This document shows, one piece after another, positions 27,430-35,500 of a stretch of DNA of 64,000 nt. Every line of letters begins with the position of its first letter. Positions within the stretch are counted from its first letter, which is position 1. The notes under the pieces are model-generated. The model saw only the letters and a list, made by a program, of their open reading frames with translations, made no database searches and was not told the DNA's origin. Source of the DNA: Methylopila sp. 73B (GTDB lineage: Bacteria > Pseudomonadota > Alphaproteobacteria > Rhizobiales > Methylopilaceae); contig NZ_JAFV01000001.1 in the NCBI RefSeq assembly GCF_000526315.1, forward strand, positions 2,046,001 to 2,110,000, in the 5' to 3' direction. A program made the translations under genes and the position numbers.

Positions 27430-30150
27430 ATGTCGACCCGCAACCTCGACGCCGTGTTCGCGCCCCGCTCCGTCGTCCTCGTCGGCGGCAGCCCGCGGCC
27501 GGGCAGCGTCGGGCGGGCGGTGCTGCAGAACCTGCGGAACGGCGGCTTCAAGGGCCCGCTCCGGCTGGTCAATCCGGACTACCCCGACCTCGACGGCGTT
27601 CCCGCCTCTCCCGATTTCGCAAGCCTGCCCGAACCGCCGGACCTGATCGTCGTCACCACCCCGCCCCACACCATCGCGGGCGTGATCGACGCCGCGGGCG
27701 CCGCCGGGGCGCGGGCGGCGGCCGTGATCACCAAGGGCCTCGGCCGAGGACCGGGCTCGCTCAGGGACCACGCCGAACAGGCGGCGCGCAAGCACGGCAT
27801 GCGGCTGATCGGGCCGGGGTGCCTCGGCGTGCTCAGCCCACACGTGAAGCTAAACGCAAGCTTCGCGCCGCAGGCGCTCGCCGGCGACCTCGCGCTGCTC
27901 TCCCAGTCCGGGGGCTTCGTCTCCTCCACCATCGAGTGGGCGACCGCCCGCGAGATCGGCTTCTCGGGGATCGTGTCGTTCGGCGACATGGCGGACGTCG
28001 ACGTCGACGACCTGCTCGACCATTTCGCGATCGATCGCCGCACGCGGGCGATCGTGATGTACCTGAACGCGGTGTCGGATGCGCCGCGTTTCCTCTCGGC
28101 CGCCCGCGCCGCCGCCCGCGCCAAGCCAGTCGTCGTCATCAAGGGCGGCCGGCACGCGGCCGGCGCCCGCGCCGCGGCCACCCACAGCGGGGCGCTTGCG
28201 ACCTCCGACGCGGTCTACGACGCCGCCTTCCGCCGCGCCGGCCTGCTGCGCGTCGCCGACCTCGCGGACCTGTTCGCGGCGATCGAAACCCTCGCGCATG
28301 TCGCGCCGACCTCAGGCAAGAGGATCGCGATCGTCACCAACGGCGGCGGCCTCGGCGTGCTCGCGGTCGACCGGCTGATCGATCTCGGCGGCCGCCCGGC
28401 GCAACTGTCCGACGCGACCATCGACGCCCTCGACGCGGCGCTGCCGCCCGACTGGTCGCGCGCGAACCCGATCGACATCGCGGGCGACGCCACGCCCGAG
28501 CGCTACGAGGCCGCGGTGGCGGCGGCGCTGGCCGACGCCCAGGTCGACGCGGTGGTCGCCATCCACGCGCCGACGATGCTGTCGGAGGCCGCTCCTTGCG
28601 CCCACGCCATCGCCGCGGCCTCAGGCCGCGCGCGGGGGCGCACCTACCCGCCGAAGCCGGTGTTCGCCGCCTTCATGGGCTCGGAGACCGCGCCGCGGCG
28701 GATCCTGGAAGCGGCGCACGTGCCGTTTTTCCGCACCCCGGAAAGCGCGCTGGCGGGGCTGATGCACCTCGTCCGCCACGTCGAGGCGCAGGCCGCGCTG
28801 GTCGAGACGCCGCCCTCCGCGCCCGAGAGCTTCACGCCGGACCCGGCCCGCGCCCGCGCCGCCATGGACGACGCGCTGAACAACGCGCGGGAGTGGCTGT
28901 CGCCGACCGACGTCGCGGAGGTGCTGCGGGCCTACGAGATCCCCGTGCTACCGCACGCGGTGGTGGACACGCCCGAGGCCGCGGCTGAGGTGGCGCGCGG
29001 CTTCATCCGCTCGGGAAGCGCCGCGGTGATCAAGATCGTCTCGCCAGACCTTTCGCACAAATCGGCTGTGGGCGGCGTCAGGCTCGCGCTCGACACGGCG
29101 GAGGCGGTCGAGAAGGCCGCGGGGGCCATGCTCGCCCGCGTCGCCGCGCGGGCGCCGCAGGCGCGCATCGAGGGGCTACTGGTGCAGCCCCATGTGCGGC
29201 CCGACGACGGCGTCGAGACCTTCGCCGGCCTGTTCGACGACCCGACCTTCGGCCCCGTCGTGGCTTTCGGCGCGGGCGGCGGGGCGGTGGAGATCGTGCG
29301 TGACGTCGCTCTCGCCCTGCCCCCGCTGCACCATGGGCTCGCCCGCGAACTCATCGGCCGCACCCGGGTCGGGACGGTGCTCGCCGGCTACGACGGAGCC
29401 CCGGCCGCGAACGTCGACGCCGTGGCGCAGACGCTGGTGAAGCTCGCGCAGCTCGCCGCCGACATGCCGGAGATCGCCGAGCTCGACGTCAACCCGCTGA
29501 TGGTGACGCCGCAGGGCGCGGTCGCGCTCGACGCCCGCATCCGCGTCCGCCTCGCGCCGCGCAACCGGCGCGCGGGGCCGGCCAACCTCCGGCTCGCCAT
29601 CCGGCCCTATCCGAAGGAGTTCGAGACCGGCCTCACCCTCGCCGACGGCTCGGAGGTGCTGGTGCGCCCGGTGCGGCCGGAAGACGAGCCCCAGGTCGCG
29701 GCCTTCTTCCGAGCTGTCGCGCCGGACGACCTCCGCCAGCGCTTCTTCACGCCGGTGAAGGAGGTGCCGCGGCCCTTCATCGCCCGCCTGACGCAGATCG
29801 ACTACGCGCGGACCATGGTGCTGCTCGCGATCGACCAGCGGCAGCGCATCCTCGGCCTCGCCCAGATCCACGCGGACGCCGACGGCGTCGAGGGCGAGTA
29901 CGCGATCCTGCTGCGCTCCGACCTCAAGGGCCGCGGCCTCGGCTGGCGGCTGATGCGCACGCTGATCCGCCTTGCGGAGACCGAGCGGCTGCGGCGGATC
30001 ACCGGGCAGGTGCTCGCCGAGAATTCGACCATGCTGTCGATGTGCCGCGCGCTCGGATTTGCGGTGAAGGTCGACCCCGACGACGTCGGCGTGCGGCTGG
30101 TGACGCTGGAGCTGGAACGCGGAGAGGGCGCGCGGGCGGTGGCGGAGTGA
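27430..30150 (+). CDS. NDP-forming acyl-CoA synthetase/GNAT acetyltransferase fusion
   Basis: The 906-residue protein has a CoA-binding domain (about 5-130), succinyl-CoA-synthetase-like domains (about 150-460), an ATP-grasp region (about 480-700) and a C-terminal GNAT domain (about 715-895, LKGRGLGWRLM acetyl-CoA loop). This is the layout of Pat/PatZ-type protein lysine acetyltransferases. Unlike PatZ-like forms in which the synthetase part is thought inactive, His252 in the THSGALA motif, the expected phospho-His, is present, so acyl-CoA formation may still occur. It may adjust acetyl-CoA synthetase or other metabolic enzymes. It stands alone between palindromic repeats. Confidence 0.9.
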   Translation: MSTRNLDAVFAPRSVVLVGGSPRPGSVGRAVLQNLRNGGFKGPLRLVNPDYPDLDGVPASPDFASLPEPPDLIVVTTPPHTIAGVIDAAGAAGARAAAVITKGLGRGPGSLRDHAEQAARKHGMRLIGPGCLGVLSPHVKLNASFAPQALAGDLALLSQSGGFVSSTIEWATAREIGFSGIVSFGDMADVDVDDLLDHFAIDRRTRAIVMYLNAVSDAPRFLSAARAAARAKPVVVIKGGRHAAGARAAATHSGALATSDAVYDAAFRRAGLLRVADLADLFAAIETLAHVAPTSGKRIAIVTNGGGLGVLAVDRLIDLGGRPAQLSDATIDALDAALPPDWSRANPIDIAGDATPERYEAAVAAALADAQVDAVVAIHAPTMLSEAAPCAHAIAAASGRARGRTYPPKPVFAAFMGSETAPRRILEAAHVPFFRTPESALAGLMHLVRHVEAQAALVETPPSAPESFTPDPARARAAMDDALNNAREWLSPTDVAEVLRAYEIPVLPHAVVDTPEAAAEVARGFIRSGSAAVIKIVSPDLSHKSAVGGVRLALDTAEAVEKAAGAMLARVAARAPQARIEGLLVQPHVRPDDGVETFAGLFDDPTFGPVVAFGAGGGAVEIVRDVALALPPLHHGLARELIGRTRVGTVLAGYDGAPAANVDAVAQTLVKLAQLAADMPEIAELDVNPLMVTPQGAVALDARIRVRLAPRNRRAGPANLRLAIRPYPKEFETGLTLADGSEVLVRPVRPEDEPQVAAFFRAVAPDDLRQRFFTPVKEVPRPFIARLTQIDYARTMVLLAIDQRQRILGLAQIHADADGVEGEYAILLRSDLKGRGLGWRLMRTLIRLAETERLRRITGQVLAENSTMLSMCRALGFAVKVDPDDVGVRLVTLELERGEGARAVAE

Positions 30151-30193
30151 GGCGGGCGAGCGCATCGAGCGCGGACGTTTCCTACCGCTTCGC

Positions 30194-30282
30194 CGTCATG
30201 CCCGGCGAAGCCGGGTATCCACGACTGGGGCGTCGGGCTCTACGCCGAAGTCGTGGATACCCGCGAAAGCGCGGGCATGACG
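30194..30282. repeat. Palindromic intergenic repeat, family B copy 1
   Basis: CGTCATGCCCGGCGAAGCC and GGGTATCCACGAC on the left pair with GTCGTGGATACCCGC and GCGGGCATGACG on the right. The same element recurs at 41142-41234. It lies just after the acyl-CoA synthetase fusion gene. Confidence 0.88.
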
Positions 30283-30332
30283 CAGTGGGTCGTAACCCAG
30301 TCAAGCTCTAACCGCACCGCGCCCAACCCGAG

Positions 30333-30443
30333 TGCGTGCTTCGAGACGCCTCGCTGGCGCGAGGCTCCTCAGCATGAGGGGCTTTGAGCCTCCACCAACC
30401 TCCTCATGCTGAGGAGCGCCAAAAGCGCGTCTCGAAGCACGCA
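30333..30443. repeat. Palindromic intergenic repeat, family A copy 2
   Basis: Same ends as 27198-27344 (TGCGTGCTTCGAGACGC and GCGTCTCGAAGCACGCA) with the CTCCTCAGCATGAGG/CCTCATGCTGAGGAG core, but a shorter centre. The 30151-30480 stretch holds this and the family B copy and no gene. Confidence 0.88.
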
Positions 30444-30480
30444 CCCGGTTGAAGCGCCCCCTCTCCAAGGAAAACAGCGC

Positions 30481-30717
30481 TCAAAACGCCTTGAACGTGA
30501 TCAGCGTGTGGGTGTCGCGCACGCCCGGCGCGGTCTGCACGTGGGCGCCGACGAAGTGGCCGACGTCGACGCCGTCGTCGACGTGGTACTTCACGATCAG
30601 GTCGTAGTCGCCCGCGGTCGAATAGATCTCGGAGTGCAGCTCGAGGTCGGCCAAGTGCTCCGCCGTCTCGTAGGTGCGGCCGAGCTCGCATTTGATCTGC
30701 ACGTAGAAGGTCTGCAT
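30481..30717 (-). CDS. Stand-alone Lrp/AsnC ligand-binding (RAM) domain protein
   Basis: The 78-residue protein is a single RAM domain: MQTFYVQIKCELG, then YSTAGDYDLIVKYHVDD and GVRDTHTLITFKAF, which match the C-terminal half of Lrp/AsnC regulators. No helix-turn-helix is present, so it is expected to bind amino acids or related ligands and act by oligomerising, as described for stand-alone RAM proteins. The ATG at 30717 is the start of homology. It diverges from the kinase gene. Confidence 0.88.
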   Translation of the reverse strand: MQTFYVQIKCELGRTYETAEHLADLELHSEIYSTAGDYDLIVKYHVDDGVDVGHFVGAHVQTAPGVRDTHTLITFKAF

Positions 30718-30848
30718 CCGCCTCACGCTCCGTCGCCGCCGGGGGCCGGACCATACGGCGCGAGCGGTCGGCTCGGCAACGGATGGCGCGCCCCGCCCTT
30801 CGCTTGCTATGACGGCGGACCCTGATCGCCTCGACCCGAGGTCCGCGC

Positions 30849-31790
30849 ATGCCCGCTCTCGACATCCTCTGCCTCGGCGAACCCCTGGCGGAACTGAACG
30901 AAACCGAGGTCGGCCGCTTCACTCTCGGCTGCGGGGGCGACGTCTCGAACGTCGCGATCGCCGCCGCCCGGCTCGGCGCGCGCTCCGGCGTTCTCGGCGC
31001 GATCGGCGACGACGCCTTCGGCGAGGCGCTGACCGCGCTGTGGGACGCCGAGGGCGTAGACCGCACCCACATGAGCCGCGACCGCGACGCGCCGACCGGG
31101 CTCTATTTCGTGACGCATGGTCCCGACGGCCACCGCTTCAGCTACCGCCGCGCGGGCTCGGCGGCGAGCCTCGTCGGGCCGGACCGCATCCCGGCGGAGG
31201 CGATCGCCGCGACCCGGGTCCTGCACGCTTCCGGCATCAGCCAGGCGATCTCGACCACCGCCGCCGACGGCGTGTTCGCGGCCCTGGCGAAGGCGCGCGA
31301 CGCCGGCGTCCTCGTCTCCTACGACACCAACCTCCGGCTCAAGCTCTGGCCGCTCGCCCGCGCCCGCGCGACGATCCGCGAGGCGCTGACGCTGACGGAT
31401 GTCGCGCTGCCGGGCCTCGACGACGCGGCGCTGCTGTTCGGCGTCGAGGATCCGGACGCGATCTGCGACGCCATCCTCGCGCTCGGCCCCAAGGTGGTGG
31501 CGCTGACGCTCGGCGCCCACGGATGCCTCGTCGCGACGCCGGAGCGGCGGGAGCGGATCGCGGCGCACCCGGTGCGAGCGGTGGACGCGACCGGCGCCGG
31601 CGACGCCTTCGACGGCGCGTTCCTGACGAGCTACCTCAATGGGCGAGACCCTTTCGCGGCGGCGCGGCGCGCCAACGTCTCCGCCGCGCTGTCCACCCGC
31701 GGTTACGGCGCGATCCCCCCGCTGCCGCGGCGAGCGGAACTGGACGCCGAGATAACGCGCGAGACAGCCTTGGGGTTAACCGCCGATTAA
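30849..31790 (+). CDS. PfkB-family sugar kinase, probably 2-keto-3-deoxygluconate kinase
   Basis: The 313-residue kinase has the two PfkB signatures: GGDVSNVAIAAARLGA near 31 and the C-terminal anion-hole/catalytic block VDATGAGDAFDGAFL with the catalytic Asp. The N-terminal CLGEPLAELNE and the YRRAGSAAS segment resemble KdgK. KDG kinase makes 2-keto-3-deoxy-6-phosphogluconate for the Entner-Doudoroff pathway. No pathway partner is next to it, so another sugar substrate remains possible. Its last codons and stop lie inside a long hairpin. Confidence 0.82.
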   Translation: MPALDILCLGEPLAELNETEVGRFTLGCGGDVSNVAIAAARLGARSGVLGAIGDDAFGEALTALWDAEGVDRTHMSRDRDAPTGLYFVTHGPDGHRFSYRRAGSAASLVGPDRIPAEAIAATRVLHASGISQAISTTAADGVFAALAKARDAGVLVSYDTNLRLKLWPLARARATIREALTLTDVALPGLDDAALLFGVEDPDAICDAILALGPKVVALTLGAHGCLVATPERRERIAAHPVRAVDATGAGDAFDGAFLTSYLNGRDPFAAARRANVSAALSTRGYGAIPPLPRRAELDAEITRETALGLTAD

Positions 31791-31808
31791 CTCCAAGGCT
31801 GTCTCGCG
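31758..31808. terminator. Long hairpin spanning the kinase stop codon
   Basis: A perfect 16-bp arm CGCGAGACAGCCTTGG (31758-31773) pairs with 31793-31808, and AGTTAA/TTAACT-like inner bases extend the pairing. The kinase stop codon (31788-31790) is in the loop region. It lies between convergent genes and probably ends both transcripts, although no T run follows. Confidence 0.7.
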
Positions 31809-31825
31809 GGACGTTGATCGTCGTT

Positions 31826-32932
31826 TCAGGCCGTGGCCGACGACGCCGAACCCCACGCCCGTTCGGGGCGGGCAAGCGCTGGAGCTGACGCGCGCGCGGC
31901 GAGCGGCGCGTATTCGATGACGCCGAACCACCCCATCCCGCGGTAGGTCTCGTACCCCGGCGTCTTGTGAAAGGCGATCAGACGCCCGGACGCGTCCGCG
32001 TAGAGGCCGAAGTCGCGTCCGCCGGTCGCGAGCGGAAACGCCTCTCCGAGGGCTGACCCGCGGCTGCCGGCGATCACGCGATGGCCGGCGTCGAGCAGCA
32101 ACACGCGGCTCTGCGCCGCCTCTTCGGCGGTGAGCCTTACGCCTTCCACGATGGAGCGCGCTTGCGGCTCCCAGTCGAAGTGGATCGCGAGGAAGCCCAG
32201 AGGCTTGCCGTGCGGCGCGCCGCCTTCGCGCACCGAGGCGACGTAGGTCGCGACCTGCGCGCCTCCGAGCTCCGCGCAGCGGTCGATCTCGGCGACCGCG
32301 AAATCGTCGCCCGAGGCGAGGCTCTTCGCCTTGGCGAACCAACGCGTCCGGCTCGCGTCCGCGCCGCGGGCCGCGAAGCGCTGCGGCCGACCGTTTGCGA
32401 CGACCCGGCCGTTCAAGTCGCAGAGCCAGAGGTCCAGATAGACCGTGTAAGCCGACAGGATCACCCCGAGCCGGCGCTCGGCGTGCGCGACGGCCTCCGC
32501 CCGCGGCGCCGCGGCGCAGTCCACCACGGCGCTGTCGGTGGCCCACCAGCGCACGTCGCAGGTGCGCTCGTAGAGATTGCGATCGATGATTTCCACCGCA
32601 TTCAAAGCGAGGTCGACGAAGCGGTCGCCCCGCGCGGCTGAGGCGAGACCTGAAACCGCGTCGCGAAGATCGTCGACGCGGGCGCCAACGTCGCCGCCGA
32701 GGCTCGCCGCAAGCGTCTCGATCTCCCGCGCGACCCCTTTCACTTCCTCCGCAACCACCGCGAATCCGGTCTGGCCGGCATGGGCCGCCTCGATCTGGGC
32801 GTTCAGCGCCAGCAGCCGCATCCGCCGGGTGATGTTCTGGATCGCCGCGATGTTGGAGCGGGCGGCCTCCTTCAGGCTTTCCGCCGCCTGATCCACCACG
32901 ATTCCCAAGGATTGCCCCGCCTGCGTAGCCAT
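31826..32932 (-). CDS. Soluble MCP-like protein with C-terminal cache/PAS-type sensor
   Basis: The 368-residue protein has the chemoreceptor hairpin-tip sequence near its N-terminus (LLALNAQIEAAHAGQTGFAVVAEEVKGVARE, about 40-72) and a sensor-like region near 130-350 (LWLCDLNGRVVANG, RTRWFAKAKSL, FLAIHFDWEPQA, RVLLLDAGHRVI, WFGVIEYAPL). There is no membrane segment, so the sensor is cytoplasmic. The order, signalling tip first and sensor last, is inverted relative to classical MCPs, and the hairpin arms are short. It may report to a CheA elsewhere; no che gene is nearby. Confidence 0.8.
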   Translation of the reverse strand: MATQAGQSLGIVVDQAAESLKEAARSNIAAIQNITRRMRLLALNAQIEAAHAGQTGFAVVAEEVKGVAREIETLAASLGGDVGARVDDLRDAVSGLASAARGDRFVDLALNAVEIIDRNLYERTCDVRWWATDSAVVDCAAAPRAEAVAHAERRLGVILSAYTVYLDLWLCDLNGRVVANGRPQRFAARGADASRTRWFAKAKSLASGDDFAVAEIDRCAELGGAQVATYVASVREGGAPHGKPLGFLAIHFDWEPQARSIVEGVRLTAEEAAQSRVLLLDAGHRVIAGSRGSALGEAFPLATGGRDFGLYADASGRLIAFHKTPGYETYRGMGWFGVIEYAPLAARASAPALARPERAWGSASSATA

Positions 32933-33127
32933 AGCGCCAAGGTTCCCCGACTAAGTACAATCACTGAGCCGAGTGAAGGATCGCCGGGTTAGTCAGAGGT
33001 TAATCGCGTCGGAGCCTTCCGCCGCGACGGCTGCGGCAAAAACGACCCTGCATCGATAATAGGCAAGGATGCGCGTCCTGACCCGACGCGAGAGCGTCGT
33101 TCCGACCGACCTGGGCCGCCCCGTTCG

Positions 33128-34057
33128 CTACCCCGTGAACCAGTAGCGGGTGAGGTGGAAGAACATCGGCGCGGCGAAGATGATCGAATCCACGCGGTCC
33201 AGCACGCCGCCATGGCCCGCGATGACGTAGCCCCAGTCCTTGGCGCCGAGGTCGCGCTTCACGGCCGAGAGCACGAAGCCGCCGAAGAAGCCGGCGACGA
33301 CGATGACGAGGCTCATCCCCGCGGCCTGCAGCGGCGAGAACGGGGTGAGCCCATGGAGCGCAACCCCGATCAGGACCGCCGTCGCCCAGCCGCCGAGCAG
33401 GCCCTCGACCGTCTTCGACGGGCTGACGTTGGGGGAGAACCGCGTGCGGCCGATCAGCTTGCCGAAGACGTACTGGGCGACGTCGGAGAGCTGGGCCACC
33501 ACCACGAGATAGAGCACCAGCATCGCCGGGTCGGTCCCGGTGTCGAGCATCATCAGCGCGGGAGCGTGGCTGAGCATGTAGACGGTGAGCATCAGCCCCC
33601 ACTGCACCTTGGCCTGGCGCGCGAGGAAGTCGGTGACGTCGCCCGCAAGCGTCGAGATCGCGGGCAGGATCAGGAAGGCGTAGACCGGGATGAACACGGC
33701 GAAGAGGCCGTACCAGCCGGTGCCGAGCAGCAGGTAGTGGATCGGCAGCGCCACGAAGAACGACAGGAACAGCGCCCGATGGTCGCCGGCGCGCGAGGGC
33801 GCGAGCGACCAGAACTCCCGCAGCGCCATGAAGGACAGGCCGGCGAACAGCAGCGTGGTCGCGACGGGCCCAAGCGCCAGCGCGCCGCCGAAGACGATCG
33901 CCATCACCCACCACGAGCGGGTGCGGGCGTTGAGGTTCTGGATGGTGGCGCGGCCCTCCGGCGTCGTCGCGCGGCGCTCCAGCGCGCGGCCGACGATGGT
34001 GGCGGCCGCGAGGATCGCGATCACGCCGACGAGCACCCAGCCGAAGGCCGCGCTCAC
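33128..34057 (-). CDS. CdsA-like phosphatidate cytidylyltransferase
   Basis: A GTG start at 34057 has AGGGAG upstream and overlaps the preceding stop codon (GTGA). The 309-residue product has eight or so hydrophobic segments and the CdsA signature near its end: GRTRFSPNVSPSKTVEG and LGAKDWGYVIAGHGGVLDRVDS (S-x3-K-R-x4-K-D-x4-GHGG-x2-DR-x-D). It would make CDP-diacylglycerol from CTP and phosphatidate in the inner membrane. Because the housekeeping cdsA normally lies near frr/dxr, this is a second, YnbB-like paralogue working with the two upstream genes. Confidence 0.88.
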   Translation of the reverse strand: MSAAFGWVLVGVIAILAAATIVGRALERRATTPEGRATIQNLNARTRSWWVMAIVFGGALALGPVATTLLFAGLSFMALREFWSLAPSRAGDHRALFLSFFVALPIHYLLLGTGWYGLFAVFIPVYAFLILPAISTLAGDVTDFLARQAKVQWGLMLTVYMLSHAPALMMLDTGTDPAMLVLYLVVVAQLSDVAQYVFGKLIGRTRFSPNVSPSKTVEGLLGGWATAVLIGVALHGLTPFSPLQAAGMSLVIVVAGFFGGFVLSAVKRDLGAKDWGYVIAGHGGVLDRVDSIIFAAPMFFHLTRYWFTG

Positions 34058-34686
34058 GTGGAGGCTCCCTTGCGGCGCGGCGCGAGGCTTTCGACCGCCG
34101 CGCGGGCGCGGGCGAGAAACTCCGCCTTGGGCTCGCCGGGCACTGTCGTCAGCGGCGCGCCGAACCGGGCGGTGCAGGTGAGCGGCACGATCAGAAACGA
34201 GCCCTTCGGCATGACGCGGGCCAGATTGTCGAGATGCACGGGGATCAGCTCGGCCTCCGGATGCCGCTCGGCCAGGCGATGCAGCCCGCTCTTGAAGGCC
34301 GCGACCTCCTCGCCGGCGCCGCGCGTGCCCTCCGGGAAAATCAGCACCGACTCCCGCCGGGCGAGCGCCTCGTCCACCGGGGCGAGCGGGTCGCCCTCCC
34401 CGCGGCCGTCGCGATCGATCAGCACGGCGCGCAGGCACTTCTCAGAGACGAAGCGCTTGAGCGCCGAGCCGCCCCAGTAGTCGCGCGCTGCGACCGGGCG
34501 GGTCCGCCGGCGCAGCTCCGGCGGCAGCGCCGAGATCACCGCGAGCGTGTCGAAGTGGCTGGTGTGGTTGGCGAAATAGATCCTCGAGCGGGTCTCGGGC
34601 GTCGAACCCACCCATTCGCCGCGTGCGCCCACGAGGACGCGCACGAGCACGATCAGGATCTGCCGGGCGAGAGCGGTGGCGCTCAT
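34054..34686 (-). CDS. 1-acyl-sn-glycerol-3-phosphate acyltransferase (PlsC-like)
   Basis: The 210-residue protein has the acyltransferase motifs H-x4-D (NHTSHFDT near 41), GSALKRF and FPEGTRG (near 119), and a single N-terminal membrane helix. It would acylate lysophosphatidate to phosphatidate, the substrate of the CdsA-like protein downstream. The ATG at 34686 overlaps the end of the phosphatidyltransferase gene (ATGA), so all three genes are translationally coupled. Confidence 0.9.
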   Translation of the reverse strand: MSATALARQILIVLVRVLVGARGEWVGSTPETRSRIYFANHTSHFDTLAVISALPPELRRRTRPVAARDYWGGSALKRFVSEKCLRAVLIDRDGRGEGDPLAPVDEALARRESVLIFPEGTRGAGEEVAAFKSGLHRLAERHPEAELIPVHLDNLARVMPKGSFLIVPLTCTARFGAPLTTVPGEPKAEFLARARAAVESLAPRRKGAST

Positions 34687-35327
34687 GTCGCGCGGAGCTT
34701 CGTCGCGATGGCGGCGGTGCGCGTCACGCATGTGACGAGGCTGCCCGCGGGGATGAGCGCCACGGCGACCAGCAGCGACCAGCGCGTGTCGCTGAACGTC
34801 CACTCCACGCTCTGCGCGACCAGCGCCGCGGTCAGCGCCGCCATGCGCCGCTGCTTCGCCATGACGCCGGAGAAATCCTGCGGCAGTCCCAGCGAGCCGC
34901 CGAAGACGCGGACATAGGCGGTGAGCGCCGCAGCCAGCGCCGCCGCCCAGCCGAGCCAAGGAACGCCCGCGGCGTAGCCCAGCGGCGCGAGCAAAAGCGT
35001 GTCGGCGATCCGGTCGGGAAACTCGTTGTAGATCGCGCCGACCGCCGACTTCTTGCCGCCCTCGACCGCGACCATGCCGTCGAGCAGGTTGCAGACCAGC
35101 CGGAGCTGGACGCAGCCCGCAGCCGCGAGCCAGGCTAGCGGCGTGTGGCCGGCGGCGATCAGCGCGCAACCGAGGCCCGCGAACAGGACGGAGGCGACGG
35201 AGATCTGGTTGGGCGTGACGTTGGTGCGGGCGAGGCCGCCGGCCAACCGTATCGCCCAGCCCGACGAGCGGCTCGCGATCGGTCGGCGCGCCGGCCCCTC
35301 GCTTGTGTCTAACGCCCCGGGTTGCAC
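34683..35327 (-). CDS. CDP-alcohol phosphatidyltransferase-like protein, variant active site
   Basis: The 214-residue membrane protein is in the CDP-alcohol phosphatidyltransferase superfamily. The canonical motif D-x2-DG-x2-AR-x8-G-x3-D-x3-D appears here as NLLDGMVA, then GAIYNEFPD and RIAD. The first and third metal-binding Asp positions are Asn and the AR pair is altered. I recall the same NLLDGMVAVEGG and YNEFPDRIAD pattern in other bacteria, suggesting a conserved subfamily rather than decay. It is grouped with an acyltransferase and a CdsA paralogue, recalling E. coli ynbAB. The alcohol acceptor is unknown. Confidence 0.82.
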   Translation of the reverse strand: MQPGALDTSEGPARRPIASRSSGWAIRLAGGLARTNVTPNQISVASVLFAGLGCALIAAGHTPLAWLAAAGCVQLRLVCNLLDGMVAVEGGKKSAVGAIYNEFPDRIADTLLLAPLGYAAGVPWLGWAAALAAALTAYVRVFGGSLGLPQDFSGVMAKQRRMAALTAALVAQSVEWTFSDTRWSLLVAVALIPAGSLVTCVTRTAAIATKLRAT

Positions 35328-35500
35328 CCGATCGTCCCCCGTCCGAAAAGCCGGCCTCCCCGCGAGGCCTCGGTGCGAGTTACATCAAATCGGGCGGGGG
35401 CTGTCGACCTTTCGCCGAAACGGCCTCCCGCGGCGGCCCGAAACAGGTCTAACGCTCGCGTCCGCCTGACTCGCGACACGGGAGCGGATAGAGTGGCTCG

